This document shows positions 53,749 to 62,899 of a stretch of 64,000 bases of DNA, in pieces; within the stretch, counting starts at the first letter, position 1; every line of letters begins with the position of its first letter. The stretch spans positions 2,356,001 to 2,420,000 of the forward strand of contig NZ_CP082928.1 of the NCBI RefSeq assembly GCF_023517795.1. Direction: 5' to 3'. The translations under genes were made by a program, and so were the position numbers. The notes below the pieces were generated by a model. The model was not told where the DNA came from. It did not search any database and saw only the letters and a list, made by a program, of their open reading frames with translations. This DNA is from Pseudomonas fulva (GTDB lineage: Bacteria > Pseudomonadota > Gammaproteobacteria > Pseudomonadales > Pseudomonadaceae).

Positions 53749-54288
53749 TCAGGCGGCGAGCGCGGCGATCAGCTTCTCGTTGAAGGCCGGCAGGTCATCC
53801 GGGGTGCGGCTGCTGATCAGCTTGCCGTCGACCACCACTTCCTTGTCCACCCAGGTGGCGCCGGCGTTCTTCAGGTCGTCGGTCAGCGACGGGTAGCTGG
53901 TCAGGGTCTTGCCCTTGAGCAGGTCGGCCGTGGCGAGAATCCAGGCGCCATGACAGATCACGGCGATCGGCTTGTTGGCCTTGGCGGCGTCCTTGACCAG
54001 CTCCACGGCCATCTCGTCGAGGCGAATGGTGTCGGCATTGACCACCCCGCCGGGCAGCACGATGGCGTCGTAATCGTCGATCCTGGCGGTATCGAAGGTC
54101 TTGTCGACCGCGAAGCTGTCGGCCGGGGTGGTGTGGTTCCAGCCGGTGACCTCCCCGGATTGGCTGGACAGGATCTCAGCGGTGGCGCCGAGTTCTTCGA
54201 GTGCCTGTTTGGGGCCGGTCAGTTCGACCTGCTCGAAACCGTCGGTAACCAGCAGAGCGATACGCTTGCCTGTGAGGGACTTGCTCAT
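53749..54288 (-). CDS. pfpI: DJ-1/PfpI family protein
   Basis: The 179-residue protein has the DJ-1/PfpI fold with nucleophile Cys in AVICHGAWILA, Glu in TDGFEQVELTGP and the DAIVLPGGVVN loop. Members act as glyoxalases/deglycases or stress proteins; PfpI in P. aeruginosa was described as affecting stress resistance. I cannot separate these roles. AGAGAGGTG lies upstream of ATG 54288. The gene is divergent from the HDOD gene. Confidence 0.87.
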   Translation of the reverse strand: MSKSLTGKRIALLVTDGFEQVELTGPKQALEELGATAEILSSQSGEVTGWNHTTPADSFAVDKTFDTARIDDYDAIVLPGGVVNADTIRLDEMAVELVKDAAKANKPIAVICHGAWILATADLLKGKTLTSYPSLTDDLKNAGATWVDKEVVVDGKLISSRTPDDLPAFNEKLIAALAA

Positions 54289-54456
54289 CGAAAACACCTC
54301 TCTGAATAGGCTGAGTGAGTAGTATTCGGGGGCATTGCGAGCCGCTAAGTTCAGTCCAGGCGACGACCTGCAGATTTGTTCTGTAACCGTTCGATCCAAA
54401 GTCATCGCGCTCAGGGTAGACTGCGCGCTCCATCACATTCTTACCTTGCCGCCTCC

Positions 54457-55323
54457 ATGGAAAAAGAACTCTCGGCCGAGCAGATACAGGCGTTTCTGCA
54501 AGGCATCAGCGTGCCGCCGCAACCGCAGATCATGGTGGATCTGCAGTTCGAGCAGTACATGCCGAACCCGGATCTGAAGGCCATCGCGCGGCTGATCAGC
54601 CAGGACCCGGGGCTGTCCGGCGCCTTGCTGAAAATCGTCAACTCGCCGTATTTCGGCCTGGCCAACCGCATCGGCTCGATCCAGCGGGCGGTCAACCTGC
54701 TGGGCAGTCGCTCGGTGATCAACATGGTCAACGCCCTGTCGATCCGCGGCGAGATGAGCGACGAGACCATCGTGACCCTCAACCGCTTCTGGGACACCGC
54801 CCAGGACGTGGCCATGACCAGCCTGACCCTGGCCAAGCGCATCGGCTACGAGTCCGTGGACGAGGCCTACACCCTGGGCCTGTTCCACAATTGCGGCATT
54901 CCGCTGATGCTCAAGCGCTTCCCCGACTACATGAGCGTGCTCGAGGAGTCCTACGCCAGCGCCAATGCCGAACGGCGCATCGTCGACACCGAGAACCGCC
55001 TGCTCAACACCAACCACGCGGTGGTCGGCTACTACACCGCCAAGTCGTGGAACCTGCCGCTGCACCTGTGCCAGGCCATCGCCAATCACCATAACGTGCT
55101 GGCCATCTTCGCCGAGGAAAACGACAACGACGCCCAGCTCAAGAACCTGTTGGCGATCCTCAAGATGGCCGAGCACATCTGCCGCAGCTACCAGGTGCTG
55201 GGCAACCAGAGCGAGGATCACGAATGGCAGGCCATCGAGCCGCTGATTCTCGATTACGTGGGGCTTTCCGGGTACGACTTCGAGAGCCTGCGCGAGAGCA
55301 TCCGCGACCTGGGCGCCGCCTGA
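54457..55323 (+). CDS. HDOD-domain signalling protein
   Basis: The 288-residue protein is a single HDOD domain. It has the N-terminal helices of that fold (LKAIARLISQDPGLSGALLKIVNSPYFG), SIQRAVNLLGSR and FWDTAQDVAMTSLTLAKRIG, then the ALGLFHN-like segment YTLGLFHNCGIPLML and HAVVGYYTAKSWNLP. HDOD domains are HD-related but usually lack phosphohydrolase activity. Here the paired HD is absent, so it is probably a scaffold or regulator. No other domain is attached. The ribosome site upstream of the ATG is weak. Confidence 0.85.
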   Translation: MEKELSAEQIQAFLQGISVPPQPQIMVDLQFEQYMPNPDLKAIARLISQDPGLSGALLKIVNSPYFGLANRIGSIQRAVNLLGSRSVINMVNALSIRGEMSDETIVTLNRFWDTAQDVAMTSLTLAKRIGYESVDEAYTLGLFHNCGIPLMLKRFPDYMSVLEESYASANAERRIVDTENRLLNTNHAVVGYYTAKSWNLPLHLCQAIANHHNVLAIFAEENDNDAQLKNLLAILKMAEHICRSYQVLGNQSEDHEWQAIEPLILDYVGLSGYDFESLRESIRDLGAA

Positions 55324-55355
55324 GGCGCCGTCCCTGAATCCGTTGCGAGTCCCTC

Positions 55356-56168
55356 ATGCCTGAACTGCCAGAAGTCGAAACCACCCGTCGTGGTATCGCC
55401 CCCCACCTGATCGGCCAGCGCGTCAGCCGGGTGCTCGTCCGTGAGCGGCGCCTGCGCTGGCCGATTCCCGAAGACCTCGATGTGCGCCTGTCCGGCCAGC
55501 GCATCGAAGCCGTGGAGCGACGCGCCAAGTACCTGCTGATCAAGGCCGAGACCGGCACGCTGATCAGCCACCTGGGCATGTCGGGCAATCTGCGCCTGGT
55601 CGAGGCGGGGCTGCCGGCAGCCAAGCACGAACACGTCGACATCGAACTGGAGTCCGGGCTGTCGCTGCGTTACACCGACCCGCGGCGCTTCGGGGCGCTG
55701 CTGTGGAGCGAGTTGCCGCTGGAGCACGAGCTGCTCGCGCGCCTCGGCCCCGAGCCGCTGACCGAGCTGTTCGACGGCGAGCGCCTGTACCAGCTGTCGC
55801 GCGGCAAGGCGGTGGCGGTCAAGCCGTTCATCATGGACAACGCGGTAGTGGTTGGCGTGGGCAATATCTATGCGACCGAAGCGCTGTTCGCCGCTGGCAT
55901 CGATCCGCGCCGCGCTGCCGGTACGGTGTCGCGGGCGCGTTACCTGCGCCTGGCCCAGGAGATCAAGCGCGTGCTGGCCCACGCCATCGAGCGCGGCGGC
56001 ACCACCCTGCGCGATTTCATCGGCGGCGATGGCCAGCCCGGCTACTTCCAGCAGGAGCTGTTCGCCTATGGTCGCGGCGGCCAGTTCTGCAAGCTCTGTG
56101 GCAGCACCCTGCGCGAAGTCAAGCTGGGCCAGCGGGCCAGCGTTTACTGCCCGAAATGCCAGCGCTGA
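55356..56168 (+). CDS. mutM: Formamidopyrimidine-DNA glycosylase
   Basis: The 270-residue base-excision repair enzyme removes 8-oxoguanine and formamidopyrimidines. After removal of Met the N-terminus is PELPEVET, with catalytic P2 and E3. [14 protein letters not shown] holds the helix-two-turn-helix, K58-type lysine in RAKYLLIK, and the C-terminal zinc finger has CKLCG...YCPKC. All needed residues are present. The gene lies 32 bases after the HDOD gene on the same strand and may share its transcript. Confidence 0.96.
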   Translation: MPELPEVETTRRGIAPHLIGQRVSRVLVRERRLRWPIPEDLDVRLSGQRIEAVERRAKYLLIKAETGTLISHLGMSGNLRLVEAGLPAAKHEHVDIELESGLSLRYTDPRRFGALLWSELPLEHELLARLGPEPLTELFDGERLYQLSRGKAVAVKPFIMDNAVVVGVGNIYATEALFAAGIDPRRAAGTVSRARYLRLAQEIKRVLAHAIERGGTTLRDFIGGDGQPGYFQQELFAYGRGGQFCKLCGSTLREVKLGQRASVYCPKCQR

Positions 56169-56285
56169 GCCGTTTCATCCGATAACGTGAGCAGTTGTTC
56201 AGCGATTGACGGCCATCACGCGACAATTGCTGGCGCGCTGTTATAGTTACCGGCATCGTCCCGTATACCTCTGAAGGATCGCCCC

Positions 56286-56627
56286 ATGAAACTGTTTCGC
56301 TCTTGCGCTGCTGTTCTGGCGCTGACTGCTGCCTCGCTGGCGCTGACCGCCAATGCGCAAGAGGTGCAGCAGAACGCCAGCGGTGACCCGCTCTACACCG
56401 TTCAGGCCCCGGATGGCTTCGCCATGCTCGGCGACCTGCTGATCGCCCGCCCGCTGCTGATCGGCGCCACCGCCATCGGCGCCGCGGCGTTCGTCGTCGC
56501 CCTGCCGTTCTCGGCGCTGGGCGGTGGCATCGGCGCCACCGGCCGTGCGCTGGTGGTCGAGCCGGGCAAGGCAGCCTTCGTGCGTTGCCTGGGCTGCACC
56601 GGTGACGGCTACAACCAGCGTCAGTGA
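56286..56627 (+). CDS. Small exported protein with one membrane helix
   Basis: The 113-residue protein has a signal peptide ([18 protein letters not shown], cut after ANA). A short periplasmic stretch, a glycine/alanine-rich hydrophobic helix ([20 protein letters not shown]) and a C-terminus with CLGC follow. Similar small proteins are often labelled multidrug transporter without support. Two cysteines three apart could bind metal or form a disulfide. AAGGAT precedes the ATG. A strong terminator follows. Function unknown. Confidence 0.7.
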   Translation: MKLFRSCAAVLALTAASLALTANAQEVQQNASGDPLYTVQAPDGFAMLGDLLIARPLLIGATAIGAAAFVVALPFSALGGGIGATGRALVVEPGKAAFVRCLGCTGDGYNQRQ

Positions 56628-56642
56628 TCACGCCTGGCGCCC

Positions 56643-56675
56643 AATAAAAAGCCCCTCGTCGAGGGGCTTTTTATT
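56643..56675. terminator. Strong bidirectional terminator
   Basis: AATAAAAAGCCCCTC (56643-56657) and GAGGGGCTTTTTATT (56661-56675) are perfect 15-bp complements with a three-base loop and T-tracts on both strands. It ends the small exported-protein gene and could stop transcripts from the opposite strand after ggt. Confidence 0.93.
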
Positions 56676-56686
56676 GCCTGCGGGTT

Positions 56687-56904
56687 TTAGAGCCTGTTCA
56701 CGATCTTTATGTGCATGAAGCGGCAGCTACAAGGCAGAAGCGGCTGTCACTGATCCCTTGTGGGAGCGGGCCATGCCCGCGAAAAATCACGGGCATGGAC
56801 TAGGCGTCCCCGCCCGTTTCCACTGGATAGGTGAACGGCCACTGCCGCGAATCAACTGCCAAAATCGATGAACCTGAGCTGAAAAATCATGAACAGGTTC
56901 TTAG
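56687..56904. repeat. TIR-bounded element, copy 3, with a REP-like core (about 218 bp)
   Basis: The left end reads AGAGCCTGTTCACGATCTT and the right end AAAATCATGAACAGGTTCTTA, inverted repeats of each other and of the ends at 435/652 and 14187/14394. The subterminal CTACAAGGCAGAAGCGGC (about 56727-56744) matches copy 1. In place of the CGTAGGGTGGAC double hairpin it has the REP-like sequence at 56759-56822. The right end supplies the TTA read as the TAA stop of ggt. Confidence 0.78.
56759..56822. repeat. REP-like core nested in repeat copy 3
   Basis: Read on the minus strand it gives GTGGAAACGGGCGGGGACGC, then CTAGTCCATGCCCGTGATTT, then TTCGCGGGCATGGCCCGCTC. This matches the free copies at 23910-23973 and 39300-39365 with few changes. 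Confidence 0.72.
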
Positions 56905-58595
56905 CGAATGGCTTGCACCGCGCTGTTGCCGATGCCCCGCGGATCGCTGGCCGCCTCGACCTGGCCGCTGGTCTTGTTCCAGCGCAGCACCTGCCCGTTG
57001 CCGTATTCGCGCTGCACATCCTTGAGCCGGTAGCCACGTGCCTGCAACTCGGCGGCCTGGGCAGCGCTGAAGGTCTGCGGCTCGTGCTCGATGACGTCCG
57101 GCAGGTACTGGTGGTGGTAGCGCGGCGCCGCTGGCCAACTGGCGATGGGCTGGCCATCCAGGTACTGCAGGATCGACAGCAGCACCATGCTCGGGATGCG
57201 GCTGCCGCCCGGGGTGCCGAAACTGGTGAACTCGCCCGGGCTGTCGATGAAGGTCGGGCTCATGCTCGACAGCGGGCGCTTGCCGGCGGCGATCGCGTTG
57301 GCCTGGCTGCCGGCGAGTGCATAGGCGTTGGCGCCACCCAGGTCGGCGGCGAAATCGTCCATTTCATCGTTGAGCAGCACGCCGGTGCCGGGCACCGTGA
57401 AGGCGGCACCGAACGGCAGGTTGATCGACAGGGTGGCGCTCACCGCGTTGCCGTCGGCATCTAGCACGGTGAAGTGGGTGGTGTGATCGCCTTCCTTCCA
57501 GGGCTTGGCCGGCGGCAGCTGGCTGCTCGGGGTGGCCTTGTACGGATCGATACCGCGGCTCAGGCCCTGCAGGTAATCCGGGTTGAGCAGGCGCGCAGCA
57601 GGATTGCCGACGAAGTCCGGGTCACCCAGCTGGCCGCGGTCGCGGTAGGCCCGGCGCAGGGTTTCCACCACCAGGTGGGTGCGCTGCACCGGGTCGGCCG
57701 TCCGCCAAGGCAGGTGCTGCAGCATGAGCAGGCTCTGGGCCAGGGCCACGCCACCGGCCGAGGGTGGCGGGGCGCTGATCAGTTCGCGACCTTCGGCCAG
57801 CGGTACGCGAATCGGCTGGCGCGTCGCGGTGCGATAGTCGGCCAGATCCTGCAGCGTCCAGATACCGCCCGCGGCGCGCACGCCGGCCACCAGGCGCTCG
57901 GCCGCGGGACCGGCATAGAAACCGTCACGCCCCTGATGGGCCAGCTTCAGCAGGGTATCGGCCAGCTCCGGTTGGCGCAGCAGAGCGCCTTCTGGGGGGA
58001 CTTCGCCGCCGCTCAGAAATAGCCGCGCGGTTTCCGCGTCGTCGCGCATCGCCGCCAGGCGCATGGTGGCGCGATCGCGGTACACGCGGTCGACCGGGAA
58101 ACCCTCCCGGGCCAGGCGGATGGCCGGCGCCAGGCTGTCGCGCAGAGGCAGTTTGCCGTGCCGCTCGGCCAGTTCGACCAGCGCGGCGGGCAAGCCCGGA
58201 ATCGCGGCGGCCAGCGCGCCATCACGGGACAGTGCCGGCTGCACCTGGCCGTCACGGCGATAGAGATCGGCGTGGGCGGCGCCGGGGGCGCGCTCGCGGG
58301 CATCGAGAAAATCGTAGCGGGCGTCGGCGCTGCGCAGCAGGAAGAAACCACCGCCTCCCAGGCCCGAGCCGTAGGGCTCGACCACGGCAAGCGCAGCGCT
58401 GATGGCGACGGCGGCGTCGAAAGCGTTGCCGCCCAGCGCCAGGGTTTCCTTGCCGGCGACCGTGGCGGCAGGGTGGGCAGTGGCGATGGCGCTGCTGCCG
58501 GGGCGCTCGGCGGCCTGCAGGCCGAGGCTGAGCAGCAGAAGCAGCGCGCCGGACAGGGCGCGCAGGGAGGAGAGGCCGCGAAGGGGACGGCGCAC
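56901..58595 (-). CDS. ggt: Gamma-glutamyltransferase
   Basis: The 564-residue N-terminal nucleophile hydrolase precursor has a signal peptide (ALSGALLLLLSLGLQA). The autocleavage site lies at residue 371/372, with nucleophile T372 in EGDHTTHFTVLDADG. Other family marks are DAAVAISAALAVVEPYGSGLGGGGF and RPLSSMSPTF. It cleaves glutathione and gamma-glutamyl compounds in the periplasm. The start is GTG immediately after the ferredoxin stop (TGAGTG), so the two genes are coupled. Its TAA stop coincides with the end of repeat copy 3. Confidence 0.93.
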   Translation of the reverse strand: MRRPLRGLSSLRALSGALLLLLSLGLQAAERPGSSAIATAHPAATVAGKETLALGGNAFDAAVAISAALAVVEPYGSGLGGGGFFLLRSADARYDFLDARERAPGAAHADLYRRDGQVQPALSRDGALAAAIPGLPAALVELAERHGKLPLRDSLAPAIRLAREGFPVDRVYRDRATMRLAAMRDDAETARLFLSGGEVPPEGALLRQPELADTLLKLAHQGRDGFYAGPAAERLVAGVRAAGGIWTLQDLADYRTATRQPIRVPLAEGRELISAPPPSAGGVALAQSLLMLQHLPWRTADPVQRTHLVVETLRRAYRDRGQLGDPDFVGNPAARLLNPDYLQGLSRGIDPYKATPSSQLPPAKPWKEGDHTTHFTVLDADGNAVSATLSINLPFGAAFTVPGTGVLLNDEMDDFAADLGGANAYALAGSQANAIAAGKRPLSSMSPTFIDSPGEFTSFGTPGGSRIPSMVLLSILQYLDGQPIASWPAAPRYHHQYLPDVIEHEPQTFSAAQAAELQARGYRLKDVQREYGNGQVLRWNKTSGQVEAASDPRGIGNSAVQAIR

Positions 58596-59057
<462 letters not shown>

Positions 59058-59136
59058 AGTCGCGATTGTGCCGCATTGTGGACGCCAGCGCACCCCTGCG
59101 CGCCGTATGGCGCTCAGGCGTACAGGCAGTGTCGGG

Positions 59137-59640
<504 letters not shown>

Positions 59641-59766
59641 TTAGGGAGTCGGATGGTAGCGCAGCACGCCGGGGCGGGCCAAGTCGGCGACCCGTTCATG
59701 GCCCCGGATATGGGCGTTTATCGCGCCGAACCCAGGGGGGGAACGCCCTATTTCGAGGCGATTTCC

Positions 59767-60756
59767 TCACCCCAGCCTGACGCTTTGCAGCCAGTCTGGA
59801 ATGCGCCTTTCCAGGTAGTAGCCGGGCCGGCGTGGCGAGCCGTCGACGAAGCCGACGTGGCCGCCCCTGACATGCAGTTCGAAGCGGACGCAGTCGGCCA
59901 GCTCACTGGCTTCGGGCAGGCTGTGGGGATAGACGAAGGGATCGTCGGTGGCCTGGATCATCAGCGTCGGCGTCTGGATGCGGCCCAGGTAGTAGCGGCT
60001 CGAGGAGCGTCGGTAATAGTCGTCGGCATCTTCGAAACCGTGCAGCGGCGCGGTGATGCGGCCGTCGAAGTCCCAGAAGGTGCGCATGCCGTCCAGTGGG
60101 CCGAGCCTTTCCAGGGTCGACAGGCGATCGGCCTGGCCCTGGTGGGCGAACAGGCGCTGCTTGTCCTTCACGTAGGCGACCATGGCGCGCATGAAGTGCG
60201 CCTGATAGACCCGCGAGAAACCGATGCCGATGCGGTCGGCACACTGATCCAGACGAAAGGGCACCGATACTGCGGCAGCCCCCTGCAGGCCACTGTGCGC
60301 ACCACTTTCGCCCAGGTACTTGAGCAGCACGTTGCCGCCCAGCGAATAGCCCACTGCATACAGCGGGGCCATGGGCCGCTTGGCGTGCAGGTGGCGAAGG
60401 GTTTCGGCCAGGTCTTCGCTGGCGCCGGAGTGGTAACCCCGTGGCAGCAGGTTGGGCTCACCCGAGCAGCCACGCCAGTTCAGCGCCACGCTGGCCCAGC
60501 CCCGGGCGGCCAACTGGCGTTGCAGGCCGAGCACGTAGTGGGAGCTGGAAGAGCCGGTCAGGCCGTGCAGCACCAGCACCAGGGGCGCGTGGGCCTCATG
60601 GGGGCCATGCCAGTCGAGGTCGAGAAAGTCGCCGTCCTCCAGCCACAGGCGTTCGCGCTGGCGTTCGAGTGCGGGTAGGCGGCGACACAGCGAGCCCCAG
60701 AGGGTCTGCAGATGAGGCCCCGGCAGCCACCAGGCCGGCCGGAAGCCGTGGTTCAT
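59767..60756 (-). CDS. YheT-type alpha/beta hydrolase
   Basis: The 329-residue hydrolase has the YheT/ABHD1-3 pattern: HLQTLWGSL near the start, LVLVLHGLTGSSSSHY, LNWRGCSGEPN, nucleophile serine in YSLGGNVLLKYLGE, acid in QATDDPFVYP and histidine in VRGGHVGFVDG. These enzymes are esterases or lipases of unsettled substrate. The ATG at 60756 is supported by the start of similarity (GFRPAWWLPGPHLQTL); the frame runs on upstream into the rsmD gene as an overlap without meaning. Confidence 0.87.
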   Translation of the reverse strand: MNHGFRPAWWLPGPHLQTLWGSLCRRLPALERQRERLWLEDGDFLDLDWHGPHEAHAPLVLVLHGLTGSSSSHYVLGLQRQLAARGWASVALNWRGCSGEPNLLPRGYHSGASEDLAETLRHLHAKRPMAPLYAVGYSLGGNVLLKYLGESGAHSGLQGAAAVSVPFRLDQCADRIGIGFSRVYQAHFMRAMVAYVKDKQRLFAHQGQADRLSTLERLGPLDGMRTFWDFDGRITAPLHGFEDADDYYRRSSSRYYLGRIQTPTLMIQATDDPFVYPHSLPEASELADCVRFELHVRGGHVGFVDGSPRRPGYYLERRIPDWLQSVRLG

Positions 60757-60794
60757 CTCTGCTCCCACGCCCATCTGCAGGCCACCGGCGGCCC

Positions 60795-61400
60795 TCAAGC
60801 CGCGCGGCGCTCCCACAGCGCGTAATGCACCTGCCCGGCCTTCTGCTCGCGGTGCAGGCGCCAGTTGCCGGGCATACCTAGGCTGGAGGGCACCTGCTCG
60901 CTTTCGGTATAGACCCAGGCATCGTCGGCCAGCCAACCGCGCTCCTCCAGCAACGTGCAGGCGGGCAGCAACAGGTCCTGGCTGAATGGCGGATCGAGAA
61001 ACACCAGGTCGAACGGTGTAGCCGGCTGGTTCTGCAGGTAGGCGAGGGCGTCGCTCTGCAGCACCTGGCCGTTGTCGCAACGCAAGGTGGCCAGGTGGCC
61101 GCGCAGGCTGGTCACCGCTGCCGGGTTGAGGTCCAGCGCCAGGGCACTGCCGGCGCCACGCGACAGCGCTTCGAGAAACAGCGCGCCACTGCCGGCGAAG
61201 GGGTCGAGCACCCGGGCGGCTTCCACGTAGGGCGCCAGCCAGTTGAACAGCGTCTCGCGCACGCGGTTGGGCGTGGGGCGCAGGCCGTGGGCCATGGGGA
61301 AGGCGAACTGGCGACTGCGCCATTGCCCGGCAATGATGCGCAGCTGGCCGTCGCCACCGTGGGCGACGGGGGCCTTGCCGGTGGTCGGTCGTCTGGCCAT
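60795..61400 (-). CDS. rsmD: 16S rRNA (guanine-966) methyltransferase
   Basis: The 201-residue SAM-dependent methyltransferase has RIIAGQWRSRQF and GLRPTPNRVRETLFNWL at its start, the SAM loop VLDPFAGSGALFLEAL and the catalytic DPPF motif (FDLVFLDPPFSQ). It methylates N2 of G966 in 16S rRNA. Its ATG shares one base with the stop of the upstream M16 gene (61398-61402), so the two are translationally coupled. Confidence 0.95.
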   Translation of the reverse strand: MARRPTTGKAPVAHGGDGQLRIIAGQWRSRQFAFPMAHGLRPTPNRVRETLFNWLAPYVEAARVLDPFAGSGALFLEALSRGAGSALALDLNPAAVTSLRGHLATLRCDNGQVLQSDALAYLQNQPATPFDLVFLDPPFSQDLLLPACTLLEERGWLADDAWVYTESEQVPSSLGMPGNWRLHREQKAGQVHYALWERRAA

Positions 61401-62899
61401 CAGTGCTCCGGTACGGCAGCGGGCATCTCTGCCGGCTGGTCGGTGGGCGGCGGCAGCTCTTTCTGCTCGACCTTCGGCCCGGCTGTGACGATCACCAGGG
61501 CCTCGGGGTCGAGATGCTTTGCCATGGCGGCTTTCACCTGCTCGACGCTGAGCGCCTGCACCTGGGCCATGAAGTCTTCCAAGTAGGTGAGCGGCAGGTC
61601 GTAGAAGCCGATGGCGCCGAGCTGGCCGACGATGGCCGCGTTGCTGGCCGTGGACAGCGGGAAGCTGCCGGCCATTTCGCGTTTGGCGGCGTCCAGCTCC
61701 TGCTGGGTCGGGCCGTTGGCGACGAACTCACCCAGCAGATCCTTGACCAGTTGCAGGGTGCCTTCGCTGAGTTCGGCGCGGGTCTGCAGGTTGATCATGA
61801 ACGGGCCGCGGGCCTGCATGGCGGTAAAACCGGAGTACACGCCGTAGGTCAGGCCACGTTTTTCACGTACTTCGGTCATCAGCCGGGTGCCGAAACCACC
61901 ACCGCCGAATACCTGGTTGCCCAGGTACAGCGCTGCGTAGTCCGGGTCCTGCCGGGTAATGCCGAGTTGGGCGATCAGCAGGTGGGTCTGGTTGGACGGA
62001 AAGTCGATATGGGTCAGGCCGGGCTGCGGCGCCTGCGGTTCGACGGTCTTCGCCAGCGCCGGACCCTTGGGCAGCGCGGCGGAGACCTCGGCGGCCATGG
62101 CTTGGGCTTCCTCGCGGGACAGGTCGCCGACCAGGGCGATGACCGCGTTGCCGGCAGCGTAGGCCTTGGCATGGAAGGCCTGCAGCTGTTCGCGGCTGAT
62201 ACCGGGCACCGACTGCGCGTTGCCTTCGCTGGGGTGACCGTAGGGGTGCTCGCCGTACAGGCGCTCGAACAGTTCGAGGCTGGCCAGCTTGCCCGGGTTC
62301 TGCTTCTGGAATTCGAAGCCGGCGAGTATCTGGTTCTTGATGCGCGCCAGGGAGTCGGCGGGGAAGGTCGGCTGGCCGATCACCTGTTCGAACAGCTTCA
62401 GGGCCGGTTCGCGCTGCTCGGCGGCACTGAGGCTGCGCAGGCTGGTCACCGCCATGTCGCGGTAGGCGCCATTGCCGAACTCGGCGCCCAGGCTCTCGAA
62501 GCCGGCGGCGATGGCGCCGACGTCCTTGCCGGGCACGCCTTCGTTGAGCATGGCGTTGGTCAGCAGCGCCAGGCCGGGCACGTCGCCGTCCTGGCTGCTG
62601 CCGCCGGCGAAGGTCAGGCGCAGGTCGAACATCGGCAGCTCGCGGGCCTCGACGAACAGCACCTTGGCGCCCTCGGCGGTCTGCCAGCTCTGGATGTCCA
62701 GTTTGCGGCGGGCCGGTTCCTTGCCGTCCAGTTCGGCCAGTGATTGCAGCTGGCTGTCGTCGGCCTGTGCGACTTGTGCGGCCTGGCCAGCAGGCTCGGC
62801 GGCATCGGGTGTGCGTTTGACGGTAAAGGCCAGGGCCGCCAGCAGGGCGATCAGGAACAAACCCAGCAGGGCATAGCGCGGGCCGTTGCGCTTACTCAT
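61400..62899 (-). CDS. M16 family peptidase-like protein, non-catalytic partner
   Basis: The 499-residue protein starts with a membrane anchor (YALLGLFLIALLAALAFTV), then two M16 half-domains. Where active M16 peptidases have HxxEH within GLAHFLEHML, this protein reads GLALLTNAMLNEG, so all zinc ligands are lost. The glycine-rich R/Y segment of the inactive partner (GFGTRLMTEVREKRGLTYGV) is kept. By analogy with other two-subunit M16 systems it pairs with the upstream protein, which lies at the window edge. It is anchored with its bulk in the periplasm. The ATG at 62899 overlaps the upstream gene by eight bases. Confidence 0.9.
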   Translation of the reverse strand: MSKRNGPRYALLGLFLIALLAALAFTVKRTPDAAEPAGQAAQVAQADDSQLQSLAELDGKEPARRKLDIQSWQTAEGAKVLFVEARELPMFDLRLTFAGGSSQDGDVPGLALLTNAMLNEGVPGKDVGAIAAGFESLGAEFGNGAYRDMAVTSLRSLSAAEQREPALKLFEQVIGQPTFPADSLARIKNQILAGFEFQKQNPGKLASLELFERLYGEHPYGHPSEGNAQSVPGISREQLQAFHAKAYAAGNAVIALVGDLSREEAQAMAAEVSAALPKGPALAKTVEPQAPQPGLTHIDFPSNQTHLLIAQLGITRQDPDYAALYLGNQVFGGGGFGTRLMTEVREKRGLTYGVYSGFTAMQARGPFMINLQTRAELSEGTLQLVKDLLGEFVANGPTQQELDAAKREMAGSFPLSTASNAAIVGQLGAIGFYDLPLTYLEDFMAQVQALSVEQVKAAMAKHLDPEALVIVTAGPKVEQKELPPPTDQPAEMPAAVPEH